A stretch of 64,000 bases of DNA from WRAU01 sp964277385. GTDB taxonomy: Bacteria; Pseudomonadota; Alphaproteobacteria; WRAU01; Hepatincolaceae. The notes below the pieces were generated by a model. The model was given only the letters and a program-made list of their open reading frames with translations. It ran no database searches and was not told where the DNA came from. The position numbers were made by a program, and so were the translations under genes. Where the stretch lies: NCBI GenBank assembly GCA_964277385.1, contig OZ195520.1, positions 124,001 to 188,000 of the forward strand, in the 5' to 3' direction. Below, piece by piece: positions 52,717-62,363 of the stretch (positions are counted from its first letter, which is position 1; each line of letters opens with the position of its first letter).

Positions 52717-54801
52717 ATGTCTAAAATAGAATTAGTTAATTATCGTAATATTGGTATTATGGCGCATATTGATGCTGGTAAAACAACTACTACAGAAAGA
52801 ATCTTGTTTTATACTGGTCGTTCTCATAAGATTGGTGAAGTGCATGAAGGTAATGCTACTATGGATTGGATGGAACAAGAGCAAGAAAGAGGGATAACAA
52901 TTACTTCTGCTGCAACGACTTGTTTTTGGAATGATCATAGGATTAATATCATAGATACTCCAGGTCATGTTGATTTTACAATTGAAGTTGAAAGATCTTT
53001 AAGAGTATTAGATGGTGCTGTAGCTGTTTTTGATGGTGTAGCTGGTGTGGAGCCTCAAAGTGAAACGGTTTGGAGACAGGCTGATAAGTATAATGTTCCA
53101 AGAATGTGTTTTGTTAATAAACTAGACAGAACAGGTGCTGATTTTAATCGTTGTGTGAGTATGATTATAGATAGATTGGGTGCTACTCCTTTGGTTTTGC
53201 AAATTCCTATAGGAATAGAGGCAGAGTTTATTGGTGTTGTTGATTTAGTAGAAAATAGAGCTATTGTTTGGGAAAATGAAGAGTTAGGTGCTAAATTTAG
53301 TTATGTAGATATACCCGAAAATCTTAAAGCGGAAGCTGAAGAAAGAAGATCAGCTTTAATAGAAAAAGCTGTAGAGGTTGAAGATAAACTTTTAGAAGAT
53401 TATTTAGAAGGTAAAGAAATATCTGTTGCTGATTTAAAAAAATGTATCAGAAAAGGAACTATAGAATCTATTTTTGTTCCAGTTGTTTGTGGTTCAGCTT
53501 TTAAAAATAAAGGAGTTCAACCTCTTTTAGATGCTGTTGTAGATTATTTGCCTTCTCCTTTAGATTTGGGTAATGTTGAAGCTACAAGTGCAAAAGATCC
53601 AGAACAAACTATTGAGCTAGCTCAATCGTCTGATCAAAAATTTGCTGCATTAGCTTTTAAGATTATGAACGATCCTCATGTTGGAAATTTAACATTCTGT
53701 AGAATTTATTCTGGTAGATTAGAAAAAGGTTCTACGGTATTGAACTCTGTTAAGGACAAAAAAGAAAGGGTTGGAAGAATGTTATTAATGCATGCCAACA
53801 ATAGGGAAGATGTTGCAGAAGCAGAAGCTGGAGATATTGTGGCTTTGGTAGGACTAAAAGAAACTACAACTGGTGATACTTTATGTGATACTTCATTTCC
53901 AGTTGTTTTAGAAAGGATGGATTTTCCAGATCCAGTTATTGAGATAGCTATAGAGCCTAAAACTAAAGCCGATCAGGAAAAGATGGGTATGGGGATAGCT
54001 AGACTGGTAGCAGAAGATCCTTCGTTAAGAGTTAAAAATGATGAAGAAAGTGGTCAAACAGTTTTAGCTGGTATGGGTGAATTACATCTTGAAATTATCG
54101 TAGATAGATTAAAAAGAGAATTCAAGGTAGAAGCTAATGTTGGGGCTCCGCAAGTGGCATATAGAGAGACTTTTTCTAAGCCATGTGATGTTGATTATAC
54201 TCATAAAAAACAAAGTGGTGGTGCTGGTCAGTTTGCCAAGGTTAAAATTAAATTTACACCTCTTCAGCCAGGTGAAGGATTTAAGTTTACAAATTCTGTA
54301 GTTGGGGGTAGTATTCCTAGGGAATATGTGCCAAGTGTAGAAAAAGGTATTGTTAGTGCTATGCAAAACGGTATATTAGCTGGTTTCCCGGTTGTAGATG
54401 TAGCTGCTGAAGTTTACGATGGTCAATATCATGATGTTGATTCTAATGCTTTGACATTTGAAATTGCTGGTAGGGGAGCTTTCAGAGAAGCTATGGAAAA
54501 ATCTTCTCCAAAGCTTTTAGAGCCAATTATGGGAGTTGAAGTAGTAACGCCCGAAGATTATATGGGAGACATTATTGGAGATCTTAATAGTAGGAGAGGT
54601 CAAATAAATTCTATGGAAGATAGAGGAAATGCCAAAGTTGTTTTAGCTTCTGTCCCATTGAGTTCTATGTTTGGTTATATTCAAGATCTAAGATCAAAAA
54701 GTCAAGGTAGAGCTCAATTTTCAATGCAATTTTCTCACTATGCAGAAGTTCCTGTTAATGTGGCAACTGAAGTTAAAGCTAAATACTCTAGTAGAAATTA
54801 A
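52717..54801 (+). CDS. fusA: Elongation factor G
   Basis: Translocation GTPase, 694 residues. G1 AHIDAGKT (16-23), G2 RGITITSAA, G3 DTPGHVDFT and G4 NKLDRTGA are intact; domain IV contains HKKQSGGAGQFAKV and domain V SMFGYIQDLRSKSQGRAQFSM. This is the only EF-G in view and is the classical form. Confidence 0.99.
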   Translation: MSKIELVNYRNIGIMAHIDAGKTTTTERILFYTGRSHKIGEVHEGNATMDWMEQEQERGITITSAATTCFWNDHRINIIDTPGHVDFTIEVERSLRVLDGAVAVFDGVAGVEPQSETVWRQADKYNVPRMCFVNKLDRTGADFNRCVSMIIDRLGATPLVLQIPIGIEAEFIGVVDLVENRAIVWENEELGAKFSYVDIPENLKAEAEERRSALIEKAVEVEDKLLEDYLEGKEISVADLKKCIRKGTIESIFVPVVCGSAFKNKGVQPLLDAVVDYLPSPLDLGNVEATSAKDPEQTIELAQSSDQKFAALAFKIMNDPHVGNLTFCRIYSGRLEKGSTVLNSVKDKKERVGRMLLMHANNREDVAEAEAGDIVALVGLKETTTGDTLCDTSFPVVLERMDFPDPVIEIAIEPKTKADQEKMGMGIARLVAEDPSLRVKNDEESGQTVLAGMGELHLEIIVDRLKREFKVEANVGAPQVAYRETFSKPCDVDYTHKKQSGGAGQFAKVKIKFTPLQPGEGFKFTNSVVGGSIPREYVPSVEKGIVSAMQNGILAGFPVVDVAAEVYDGQYHDVDSNALTFEIAGRGAFREAMEKSSPKLLEPIMGVEVVTPEDYMGDIIGDLNSRRGQINSMEDRGNAKVVLASVPLSSMFGYIQDLRSKSQGRAQFSMQFSHYAEVPVNVATEVKAKYSSRN

Positions 54802-54817
54802 AAATTATTTATAATCT

Positions 54818-56043
54818 AAGATAGAAAACCTAAAAGATAAGGAAGAAGATAGATGGCAAAAGAGAAGCACGAAAGAACAAAGCCGCATGTGAATATAGGC
54901 ACAATAGGTCATGTTGATCATGGTAAAACAACATTAACAGCTGCAATTACAAAAGTGATGTCAGAAGTTAATGGTGGAGAAGCAGTTGATTTTGCAAACA
55001 TAGATAAAGCGCCAGAAGAAAGAGCAAGAGGAATAACAATATCGACATCGCATGTTGAATATGAAACAGGTAATAGACATTATGCGCATGTAGATTGTCC
55101 AGGTCATGCTGATTATATTAAGAACATGATCACAGGAGCAGCACAAATGGATGGAGCTATTTTAGTTGTATCAGCAAATGATGGTCCAATGCCACAAACA
55201 AGAGAACATATTCTATTAGCAAGGCAAGTAGGAGTTCCAGCGATATGTGTATTCATGAATAAAGTAGATATGGTAGGAGATCCAGAGTTGCTAGAATTGG
55301 TAGAGATGGAAATACAAGAAGCCTTAGAAGCGCAAGGATTTATGAATTGTCCAATAGTGAAAGGTTCAGCATTAGCAGCATTAGAAGGTAAAGATGATGA
55401 AATCGGCAAGAATGCAATAATAGCATTAATGGAAGCAGTAGATTCTCATATTCCAGAGCCAGTAAGAGAATTAGATAAGCCATTTATTATGCCAGTAGAA
55501 GATGTATTTTCAATATCAGGAAGAGGAACAGTTGTTACAGGTAAAATAGAGCAGGGTATAGTTAAGGTAGGTGAAGAAATAGAAGTAATTGGCTTAAGAG
55601 ATACCCAGAAAACAACATGTACCGGTGTAGAGATGTTTAGAAAACTGTTGGATGAAGGTCAGGCAGGAGATAATGTTGGTGTATTATTAAGAGGAACGAA
55701 GAGAGAAGAAGTAGAACGAGGACAAGTGTTAGCGAAGCCAGGTTCAATAACTCCGCATAAGAAGTTTGAATGTGAAGTGTACATATTAAGCAAAGATGAG
55801 GGAGGAAGACATACTCCGTTTTTCAATAACTATAGACCACAGTTTTATTTTAGAACGACAGATGTAACAGGTTCAGTGCAATTGCCAAGTGGAGTTGAGA
55901 TGGTAATGCCAGGAGATAATGTAAAATTTGCAGTAGAGTTAGTATCGCCAATAGCAATGTCAGAACAATTGAGATTTGCAATCAGAGAAGGTGGTAGAAC
56001 TGTTGGTGCCGGTGTTATCTCTAAAATTATTGATTAATTAAAG
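54818..56043 (+). repeat. Exact 1226-bp repeat, copy 2 (tuf with flanks)
   Basis: Second copy of the repeat described at 38798. It inserts the same 35-base leader between the end of fusA and tuf, and matches through six bases past the stop codon before entering the rpsJ leader. Confidence 0.97.
54853..56037 (+). CDS. tuf: Elongation factor Tu, copy 2
   Basis: Identical at protein and, as far as can be read, DNA level to the copy at 38833. It is the str-operon tuf, 51 bases after fusA and 19 before rpsJ, so it is transcribed with the str and S10 genes, while copy 1 belongs to the tRNA/secE unit. Note the codon use is slightly different from neighbours (more GAA/AGA/GCA codons, fewer GGT), in keeping with homogenisation from one source. 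Confidence 0.99.
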   Translation: MAKEKHERTKPHVNIGTIGHVDHGKTTLTAAITKVMSEVNGGEAVDFANIDKAPEERARGITISTSHVEYETGNRHYAHVDCPGHADYIKNMITGAAQMDGAILVVSANDGPMPQTREHILLARQVGVPAICVFMNKVDMVGDPELLELVEMEIQEALEAQGFMNCPIVKGSALAALEGKDDEIGKNAIIALMEAVDSHIPEPVRELDKPFIMPVEDVFSISGRGTVVTGKIEQGIVKVGEEIEVIGLRDTQKTTCTGVEMFRKLLDEGQAGDNVGVLLRGTKREEVERGQVLAKPGSITPHKKFECEVYILSKDEGGRHTPFFNNYRPQFYFRTTDVTGSVQLPSGVEMVMPGDNVKFAVELVSPIAMSEQLRFAIREGGRTVGAGVISKIID

Positions 56044-56056
56044 AAGGATTGTGATA

Positions 56057-56365
56057 ATGGAAAACGAAAACATTAGAATCAAATTATTGGCTTTTGATCA
56101 TAATTTATTAGATGATTCTGTTAAAGAAATAGTAAATGCAGCAAAAAGAACGGGAGCTAACGTAGTTGGACCTATTTCTTTGCCAACTAAAATTAGTAGA
56201 TTTACTGTTTTAAGATCTCCTCATATTGATAAAAAGTCTAGAGAACAATTTGAAATGAGAATGCATAAGAGATTGTTAGATATTAAAGATCCGACACCAC
56301 AAACAGTTGATGCGTTGATGAAATTAGAATTATCTGCTGGTGTTGATGTAGAAATTAAGCTTTAG
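56057..56365 (+). CDS. rpsJ: 30S ribosomal protein S10
   Basis: 102 residues; also a NusG/NusB partner in other bacteria. An in-frame GTG at 56051 lies only two bases from the AAGGA site, whereas the ATG at 56057 is eight bases away and gives the usual N-terminus. RTGANVVGPISLPT and RSPHIDKKSREQFEMR are the family motifs. First gene of the S10 operon. Confidence 0.97.
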   Translation: MENENIRIKLLAFDHNLLDDSVKEIVNAAKRTGANVVGPISLPTKISRFTVLRSPHIDKKSREQFEMRMHKRLLDIKDPTPQTVDALMKLELSAGVDVEIKL

Positions 56366-56376
56366 GAGCAAAATAA

Positions 56377-57051
56377 ATGAGAACTGGTTTAATTACAAAA
56401 AAAATTGGTATGTCTAGAATTTATGATGAGCAAGGAGTTTTTATTCCTGTTACGATTTTAGAAGTTAAAGATTGTGTTGTTTTAGATCATAAAACAATGG
56501 AAAAAGATGGTTATAATGCCTTGCAATTAGGCTTAGGAAAAGCTAAAGTTAAAAATGTATCAAAACCGATGTTAGGGGTTTTTAAGAAATCTTCTGTTGA
56601 TCCTGTAAAAAAAATTATGGAATTTAGAATAGATGAAGAAAATTTTGTTGAGGTTGGCTCAGAATTTTCTGCATCCCATTTTATAAAAGATCAATTTGTT
56701 GATGTTTCAGGAATTACTATAGGTAAAGGTTTTGCTGGTGTTATTAAAAGACATAATTTTAGAAGTTTAAGAGCTTCTCATGGTGTTTCTTTAACTCATC
56801 GTTCTCATGGTTCTACTGGTAATAGACAAGATCCTGGAAGAGTTTTTAAAGGAAAAAAAATGGCAGGACATTTAGGTAATTCAAAGGTTACTACTCAAAA
56901 TTTAAAAGTAGTTGCTATTGATGAAGCAAATAATTTAATTTTAGTTAAAGGTTCTGTACCTGGTCATAAGGGATCTTTTTTAGCAGTTAGAGATGCTGTA
57001 AAGAAAAAGTCACCAGAGGGTTTGCCTTTTCCAGCTGGATTAAACTCTTAA
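56377..57051 (+). CDS. rplC: 50S ribosomal protein L3
   Basis: Early assembly protein near the peptidyl-transferase centre; 224 residues starting RTGLITKKIGMSRIYDE, with the central finger HGVSLTHRSHGSTGNRQDPGR and GKKMAGHLG. Complete. Confidence 0.98.
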   Translation: MRTGLITKKIGMSRIYDEQGVFIPVTILEVKDCVVLDHKTMEKDGYNALQLGLGKAKVKNVSKPMLGVFKKSSVDPVKKIMEFRIDEENFVEVGSEFSASHFIKDQFVDVSGITIGKGFAGVIKRHNFRSLRASHGVSLTHRSHGSTGNRQDPGRVFKGKKMAGHLGNSKVTTQNLKVVAIDEANNLILVKGSVPGHKGSFLAVRDAVKKKSPEGLPFPAGLNS

Positions 57052-57096
57052 AGGAAATCATTTCTTTAATAATAAAATAAAATAAGGTATTTACAA

Positions 57097-57723
57097 ATGA
57101 AGATAGATGTTATAAATTTATCCAGTGCCAAAGTAAAAGAGATAGAGATAGATGATTCTATTTTTTCAACAGATGTTAGATCTGATATTATGGCTAGGGT
57201 TGTGAAATGGCAATTAGCAAAGGCTAGAAGTGGAAATCACAAAGCAAAAACAAGAGCAGAAGTAAAGCATACAACTAGAAAACCGTTTAAACAAAAAGGA
57301 ACTGGTAGAGCTAGACAAGGTATGACTAGCGTTCCTAATATGAGAGGTGGTGGTATTGCGTTTGGTCCTATTGTAAGAGATCATTCTCATAGTTTGACAA
57401 AAAAAGTGAGATCTTTAGGGTTAAAATCTGCTATTTCTTCTAAATTTAAAGAAGGAAAATTATTTGTTGTTGAGAATCTTAATCTAGATACTTATAAAAC
57501 AGCGGAATTAACTAAAGTTTTGGCTAAATTAAATTTTGGATCTACTTTATTTGTTGACAGTTTTAATATTAATGATACATTTAAGAGGGCTTCTTCCAAT
57601 ATTCTTGGAGTTGATGTTCTTCCTCATATTGGTTTAAATGTTTACGATATATTGAAGCATGATTCTTTAGTTTTTACTGAAGAGGGTGTGAAAGAATTAA
57701 TGGAGCGCTTAAATGGAAAATAA
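57097..57723 (+). CDS. rplD: 50S ribosomal protein L4
   Basis: Exit-tunnel protein, 208 residues. The long tunnel loop (RKPFKQKGTGRARQGMTSVPNMRGGG) is conserved. In E. coli L4 also represses the S10 operon; the 45-base gap before this gene is too short to judge here. Its end overlaps rplW by 11 bases. Confidence 0.98.
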   Translation: MKIDVINLSSAKVKEIEIDDSIFSTDVRSDIMARVVKWQLAKARSGNHKAKTRAEVKHTTRKPFKQKGTGRARQGMTSVPNMRGGGIAFGPIVRDHSHSLTKKVRSLGLKSAISSKFKEGKLFVVENLNLDTYKTAELTKVLAKLNFGSTLFVDSFNINDTFKRASSNILGVDVLPHIGLNVYDILKHDSLVFTEEGVKELMERLNGK

Positions 57724-58015
57724 AAATAAAGAAAGACTTTACGAAGTAATTCGTAACCCTATTATTACAGAAAAAACAACTCTTCTTGCAAGTGATAATA
57801 AAATAGTTTTTGAAGTTTCTCCTTCTGCAAATAAACACGAAATAAAAACGGCAGTTGAGTTTTTATTTAAAGTGAAAGTTGATGCTGTAAATACTATAAA
57901 TCAAAATGGTAAGCTGAAAATTTTCAAAGGTAAATTAGGTAAAAGAAAAAATTATAAAAAAGCTGTTGTGACTTTATCAAAAGGTCAAACAATTGATTTA
58001 GCTTCGGGAGTTTAA
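57713..58015 (+). CDS. rplW: 50S ribosomal protein L23
   Basis: Docking site for SRP and trigger factor at the tunnel exit; 100 residues with PIITEKTTLL and the KVDAVNTINQNGKLKIFKGK loop. Its ATG lies inside the last codons of rplD (11-base overlap), implying translational coupling. Confidence 0.96.
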   Translation: MENKNKERLYEVIRNPIITEKTTLLASDNKIVFEVSPSANKHEIKTAVEFLFKVKVDAVNTINQNGKLKIFKGKLGKRKNYKKAVVTLSKGQTIDLASGV

Positions 58016-58017
58016 AA

Positions 58018-58842
58018 ATGGCGTTAAAGCATTATAATCCAGTTACACCAGGTCAAAGAGGGCTGGTTCTTGTTGAAAGAAAGGATATTTGGAAAGGTAA
58101 ACCAGAAAAATCTCTTACAATAGGTTTAAAAAAATCTGGTGGTAGAAACAATACAGGAAGAATAACTGTTAGGCATATTGGTGGTGGTCATAAAAAAAGA
58201 TATCGTTTAGTAGATTTTAGAAGAAATAAATTTGATATTATTGCTGAAGTTGAAAGAATAGAATATGATCCTAACCGTACATCTTTTATTGCTTTAGTTT
58301 CTTATGAAGATGGTGAAAAATCTTATATAATAGCTCCTAATGGGTTGTCTGTTGGAGATAGAATTGTTAGTTCAGTATCTGCAGATATTAAAATAGGAAA
58401 TACTATTCCATTAATTAATATTCCTGTTGGAACAATTGTTCACAATGTGGAAATGAAACCTGGTAAGGGTGGGCAGATAGCCCGTTCAGCTGGTGCTTAT
58501 GTTCAAATAGTAGGCAAAGATAGAGATTATGTTCAGCTAAGATTGAATTCGGGTGAAATTAGATTGATAAATTCTAATTGTTTAGCTACTATAGGTACAG
58601 TATCTAATTCTGATCATCGTAATATCAATTATGGTAAAGCTGGTAGAAAAAGATGGTTAGGTGTTAGACCTACAGTTAGAGGTACTGCAATGAATCCTGT
58701 TGATCATCCTCATGGTGGAGGTCAAGGTAAAACTTCTGGGGGGCGTCATCCTGTTACTCCATGGGGAAAGCCAACTAAGGGTAAAAAAACTCGTACAAAT
58801 AAACAAACGAATAAATTTATTATTCGTCGTCGTGGAAAATAA
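58018..58842 (+). CDS. rplB: 50S ribosomal protein L2
   Basis: Essential for subunit joining and peptidyl transfer; 274 residues. GRNNTGRITVRHIGGGHKKRYR and the C-terminal GTAMNPVDHPHGGGQGKT, containing the critical His, are conserved. Two bases after rplW. Confidence 0.98.
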   Translation: MALKHYNPVTPGQRGLVLVERKDIWKGKPEKSLTIGLKKSGGRNNTGRITVRHIGGGHKKRYRLVDFRRNKFDIIAEVERIEYDPNRTSFIALVSYEDGEKSYIIAPNGLSVGDRIVSSVSADIKIGNTIPLINIPVGTIVHNVEMKPGKGGQIARSAGAYVQIVGKDRDYVQLRLNSGEIRLINSNCLATIGTVSNSDHRNINYGKAGRKRWLGVRPTVRGTAMNPVDHPHGGGQGKTSGGRHPVTPWGKPTKGKKTRTNKQTNKFIIRRRGK

Positions 58843-58858
58843 GGTAAGGAGATAAAGA

Positions 58859-59137
58859 ATGGCTCGTTCTTTAAAAAAAGGACCTTTTGTAGATGGTTAT
58901 TTATTAGTAATAGCTAAGAAAGCTCAATCTGCAAAAAGAAATGATGTGATTAAAATATGGTCTAGAAGGTCAACTATAATACCAGCTTTTGTAGGACTTA
59001 CTTTTGGGGTTTATAATGGCAAAAAATTTGTGCCTGTTTATGTAACGGAAGATATGGTAGGTCAGAAATTTGGTGAATATTCTCCAACTCGTACTTACTA
59101 TGGTCATGGTGCAGATAAAAAAGCTAAGAGGAACTAG
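58859..59137 (+). CDS. rpsS: 30S ribosomal protein S19
   Basis: Small-subunit head protein; 92 residues starting ARSLKKGPFVDGYLL with KFGEYSPTRTYYGHGADKKAKR at the end. AAGGAG ribosome site upstream. Confidence 0.98.
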   Translation: MARSLKKGPFVDGYLLVIAKKAQSAKRNDVIKIWSRRSTIIPAFVGLTFGVYNGKKFVPVYVTEDMVGQKFGEYSPTRTYYGHGADKKAKRN

Positions 59138-59139
59138 AT

Positions 59140-59502
59140 ATGAGTGTGCAAAATATGAAGGAAGCTAAAGCTATTCTAAAGAATGTAAGAATTAGTCCTT
59201 TTAAAATAAATTTAGTAGCTGAGAGTATAAGAGGACTTAAGGTTCAAGATGCTTTAAATCAACTTTCTTTTTCTAATAAAGCTATTGCGATAGATGTGAA
59301 AAAAACTTTAATGTCAGCTATTGCTAATGCTCAAAATAATCATGGTATGGATGTTGATCGTTTGTATGTTAAAACTGCTTCTGTAGGAAAAGCTATAGTT
59401 ATGAAGAGGTTTCATGCAAGAGCTAAGGGTAGAGGAGTTAGAATTTTAAAACCTTTCAGTCATTTGTTTATAACCGTATCTGAAAAAGGAGATAATGCAT
59501 AA
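59140..59502 (+). CDS. rplV: 50S ribosomal protein L22
   Basis: Exit-tunnel protein; 120 residues. Core motif KNVRISPFKINLVAESIRG and the tunnel hairpin MKRFHARAKGRGVRI are present. Stop and the next start overlap (TAATG). Confidence 0.97.
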   Translation: MSVQNMKEAKAILKNVRISPFKINLVAESIRGLKVQDALNQLSFSNKAIAIDVKKTLMSAIANAQNNHGMDVDRLYVKTASVGKAIVMKRFHARAKGRGVRILKPFSHLFITVSEKGDNA

Positions 59503-60167
59503 TGGGACAAAAAGTTAATCCAATAGGTTTAAGGTTAAAAATTAATCGCACTTGGGATTCTAATTGGTATGCCAATAAAAATTTTGGTAAATTCTTACAT
59601 GAAGATTTAAAAATAAAATCGCATATTGCTAAGAAAGTAAAAGAAGCAGGTCTTTCTAAAGTTCTAATAGAAAGAAGCTCTTCTAAAAAAATGACTATAA
59701 ATATTCATGTTGCTAGACCTGGAGTTATTGTCAACAAAAAGAAAAATGAAATAGAATCTTTAAGAAGAGATCTTGTTTCTATGGTAGATTCAGATATTAG
59801 ATTAAATGTTATTGAGGTTAGAAAACCAGAAATTGACGCACAATTAGTAGCTTCAAATGTTGCAATTCAGTTAGAAAAAAGGGTTTCTTTTAGAAGGGCA
59901 ATGAAAAAGGCAGTACAAAATGCTTTGAAATCTGGAGCAGAAGGTATAAGAATTAATTGTAGTGGTAGATTAGGTGGAGCAGAAATTGCTAGAATGGAAT
60001 GGTACAGAGAAGGTAGAGTTCCATTGCATACTTTAAGAGCTGATATTGATTATGGAGAATCAACAGGTTTTACTACATATGGAGCCTGTGGTATTAAAGT
60101 ATGGATTTTTAAAGGAGAAGTTTTAGCAAAAAGCTATGTATCCGACAAATCTAGTAATCGTAAGTAA
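59502..60167 (+). CDS. rpsC: 30S ribosomal protein S3
   Basis: mRNA-entry protein with a KH domain; 221 residues starting GQKVNPIGLRLKINRTWDS and containing GAEGIRINCSGRLGGAEIARMEWYREGRVPL. The start overlaps the rplV stop by one base. Confidence 0.98.
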   Translation: MGQKVNPIGLRLKINRTWDSNWYANKNFGKFLHEDLKIKSHIAKKVKEAGLSKVLIERSSSKKMTINIHVARPGVIVNKKKNEIESLRRDLVSMVDSDIRLNVIEVRKPEIDAQLVASNVAIQLEKRVSFRRAMKKAVQNALKSGAEGIRINCSGRLGGAEIARMEWYREGRVPLHTLRADIDYGESTGFTTYGACGIKVWIFKGEVLAKSYVSDKSSNRK

Positions 60168-60194
60168 AAATTAATTAGTTGAGGTATTGATAAA

Positions 60195-60608
60195 ATGTTA
60201 AGTCCAGCTAGAACTAAGTTTCGTAAGGCACATAAAGGTAGAATACATGGTGTTGCTTCAAAAGGAACTTCTCTTAATTTTGGAGAGTTTGGGTTAAAGG
60301 CCTTAAATCCTGAAAGAATTACAGCAAGACAAATAGAAGCAGCAAGAAGAGCAATTACTAGGCATATGAAAAGAGCTGGTAGAGTTTGGATAAGAATTTT
60401 TCCTGATGTGCCAGTTTCAAAAAAGCCAGCTGAAGTTCGCCAAGGTAAAGGTAAAGGCTCTGTGGAATATTGGGTATGTAGAGTAAAACCAGGTAGAATC
60501 CTCTTTGAAATAGACGGCGTTTCTGAAGATATTGCAAGAAGGGCTTTCGAATTAGGAGCAGCTAAATTACCTATTTCTACAAGATTTATTAAAAGATTTT
60601 CTGAATAG
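60195..60608 (+). CDS. rplP: 50S ribosomal protein L16
   Basis: Binds near the A-site tRNA elbow; 137 residues starting LSPARTKFRKAHKGR with RVWIRIFPDVPVSKKPAEVRQGKGKGSVEYW, the family block. Complete. Confidence 0.98.
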   Translation: MLSPARTKFRKAHKGRIHGVASKGTSLNFGEFGLKALNPERITARQIEAARRAITRHMKRAGRVWIRIFPDVPVSKKPAEVRQGKGKGSVEYWVCRVKPGRILFEIDGVSEDIARRAFELGAAKLPISTRFIKRFSE

Positions 60609-60623
60609 TGAAGGATAAATTAT

Positions 60624-60821
60624 ATGAAAGTGCAAGAAATAAAAAACAAAACAGAATCTGAGTTAATGCAAGATTTATTGAAATTTAGGAAAGAGCTATT
60701 TAATATCAGATTTCAGAAAGTTAATGGTAATTTGGAAAATTTGTCTCGTATATCTATTATAAAAAAAGATATTGCCAGAATTAAAACTCTATTAACAGAA
60801 AAAGCAAAAAATATTAGATAG
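60624..60821 (+). CDS. rpmC: 50S ribosomal protein L29
   Basis: Small two-helix protein at the tunnel exit; 65 residues with LLKFRKELFNIRFQKVNGNLEN, the usual signature. Position between rplP and rpsQ confirms it. Confidence 0.95.
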   Translation: MKVQEIKNKTESELMQDLLKFRKELFNIRFQKVNGNLENLSRISIIKKDIARIKTLLTEKAKNIR

Positions 60822-60839
60822 GTTTAGGAGATAAGAGTA

Positions 60840-61076
60840 ATGCCAAAAAGAATATTAGAAGGTGTTGTAGTTAGCGATAAAATGGATAAAACTGTTGTGG
60901 TTAGAGTAGAAAGATATATACAACATCCTATTTATAAAAAATTCATGAAAAGATCTAAAAAGTATATGGCTCATGATGAAGCAAATTCTTTTAAAGAAGG
61001 TGATTCTGTTAAAATTTTGGAATCAAAACCTTTATCTAAGAATAAAAAATGGGAAGTTATATCAATTAATAATTAG
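60840..61076 (+). CDS. rpsQ: 30S ribosomal protein S17
   Basis: Primary 16S rRNA binder with OB fold; 78 residues: ILEGVVVSDKMDKTVVVRVER, HPIYKKFMKRSKKY and GDSVKILESKPLSKNKKW are all typical. Slightly short but complete. Confidence 0.97.
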   Translation: MPKRILEGVVVSDKMDKTVVVRVERYIQHPIYKKFMKRSKKYMAHDEANSFKEGDSVKILESKPLSKNKKWEVISINN

Positions 61077-61086
61077 GTGAATAAAT

Positions 61087-61455
61087 ATGATACAACAAGA
61101 ATCAAAATTAGAAGTAGCAGATAATTCTGGTGCTAAACTGGTTGAGTGCATTAAAGTTCTGGGTGGTTCTAGAAAAAGAACAGCAACTGTTGGTGATACT
61201 ATAGTTGTAAGCGTTAAAGAAGCTGCTCCTCAAGGTAAAGTTAAAAAAGGTGAGGTAATAAAAGCTGTTATTGTTAGAACAACTTTTGATATTCAAAGGC
61301 CTGATGGTTCTACAATTAGATTTGATAAAAATGCAGCAGTTTTGATCAATAATCAAGGAGACCCAGTTGGAACGAGGATTTTTGGTCCGGTTACTCGTGA
61401 ATTAAGAGCGAAAAAATTCATGAAAATAATTTCTTTAGCACCAGAGGTTTTGTAA
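61087..61455 (+). CDS. rplN: 50S ribosomal protein L14
   Basis: 122 residues starting IQQESKLEVADNSGAKLVECI, with RPDGSTIRFDKNAAVLIN and GTRIFGPVTRELR. First gene of the spc section. The TAATG stop/start junction couples it to rplX. Confidence 0.98.
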   Translation: MIQQESKLEVADNSGAKLVECIKVLGGSRKRTATVGDTIVVSVKEAAPQGKVKKGEVIKAVIVRTTFDIQRPDGSTIRFDKNAAVLINNQGDPVGTRIFGPVTRELRAKKFMKIISLAPEVL

Positions 61456-61775
61456 TGATTATTAAAATAAAAATTAAAAAAGGTGATAATGTTATAATTA
61501 TTGCTGGAAAAAATAAAAATAAAGTGGGTGAAGTTTTAAAAGTTTATCCAAAAGAGTTGAAAGTTTTGGTTCAAGGTGTTAATATAGTTAAAAGACACCA
61601 AAAACCTTCTGCTACTAGTAGCGGTGGAATTGTTGAGAAAGAGTTGCCTATTCATATTTCTAATGTTGCTTACCTAGATCCAAAAATGTCTAAACCAACT
61701 AAATTAGGTTATAAGACAGAAGGTGGTAAAAAACTTAGATTTGCTAAGCTTTCTGGCACAATTCTTGATGCGTAA
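61455..61775 (+). CDS. rplX: 50S ribosomal protein L24
   Basis: Assembly initiator; 106 residues with the KOW motif KKGDNVIIIAGKNKNKVGEVLKV and GVNIVKRHQKP. Overlaps the rplN stop by one base. Confidence 0.97.
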   Translation: MIIKIKIKKGDNVIIIAGKNKNKVGEVLKVYPKELKVLVQGVNIVKRHQKPSATSSGGIVEKELPIHISNVAYLDPKMSKPTKLGYKTEGGKKLRFAKLSGTILDA

Positions 61776-61801
61776 TATATAAAAGTAAGAGAGAAGGAAA
61801 A

Positions 61802-62347
61802 ATGACACGTTTATTGCAACATTATAAGGATGTAGTTACTACAAATTTGGTGGAAAAATTTGGTTATACTAATCCTATGCAAATACCTAAATTAGAAAAA
61901 ATAACTCTTAATATCGGTGTAGGTGAAGCTGCTTTAGATAAAAAAAGAATAGAGGCTCCCTATGAAGAGTTATCTTTGATAACTGGTCAAAAACCTGTTA
62001 TTTGCTTATCAAAACAAGCTATAGCTGGCTTCAAATTAAGAGAAAACATGCCTATTGGTTGTAAAGTAACTTTACGAAAATCTAGAATGTATGAATTCTT
62101 AGATCGTTTTGTTAACGTAGCTCTTCCAAGAGTTAGAGATTTTAGAGGTTTAACAAATAAAGGCTTTGACGGGAATGGAAACTATTCTATGGGATTAAAA
62201 GAACAGTTAATTTTTCCAGAAATAGACTATAATAAGGTTGATAAGGTTAGAGGTATGAATATTACTTTTTGTACAACTGCTAAAACAGATAAAGAGGCCC
62301 AATTCTTATTAAAAGAGTTTTATATGCCTTTTAATAAAATTAATTAA
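61802..62347 (+). CDS. rplE: 50S ribosomal protein L5
   Basis: 5S rRNA-binding protein; 181 residues with MQIPKLEKITLNIGVGEA, KLRENMPIGCKVTLR and the C-terminal LPRVRDFRGL and FPEIDYNKVDKVRGMNI. Complete. Confidence 0.98.
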   Translation: MTRLLQHYKDVVTTNLVEKFGYTNPMQIPKLEKITLNIGVGEAALDKKRIEAPYEELSLITGQKPVICLSKQAIAGFKLRENMPIGCKVTLRKSRMYEFLDRFVNVALPRVRDFRGLTNKGFDGNGNYSMGLKEQLIFPEIDYNKVDKVRGMNITFCTTAKTDKEAQFLLKEFYMPFNKIN

Positions 62348-62363
62348 TAATGGAGCAAATAAT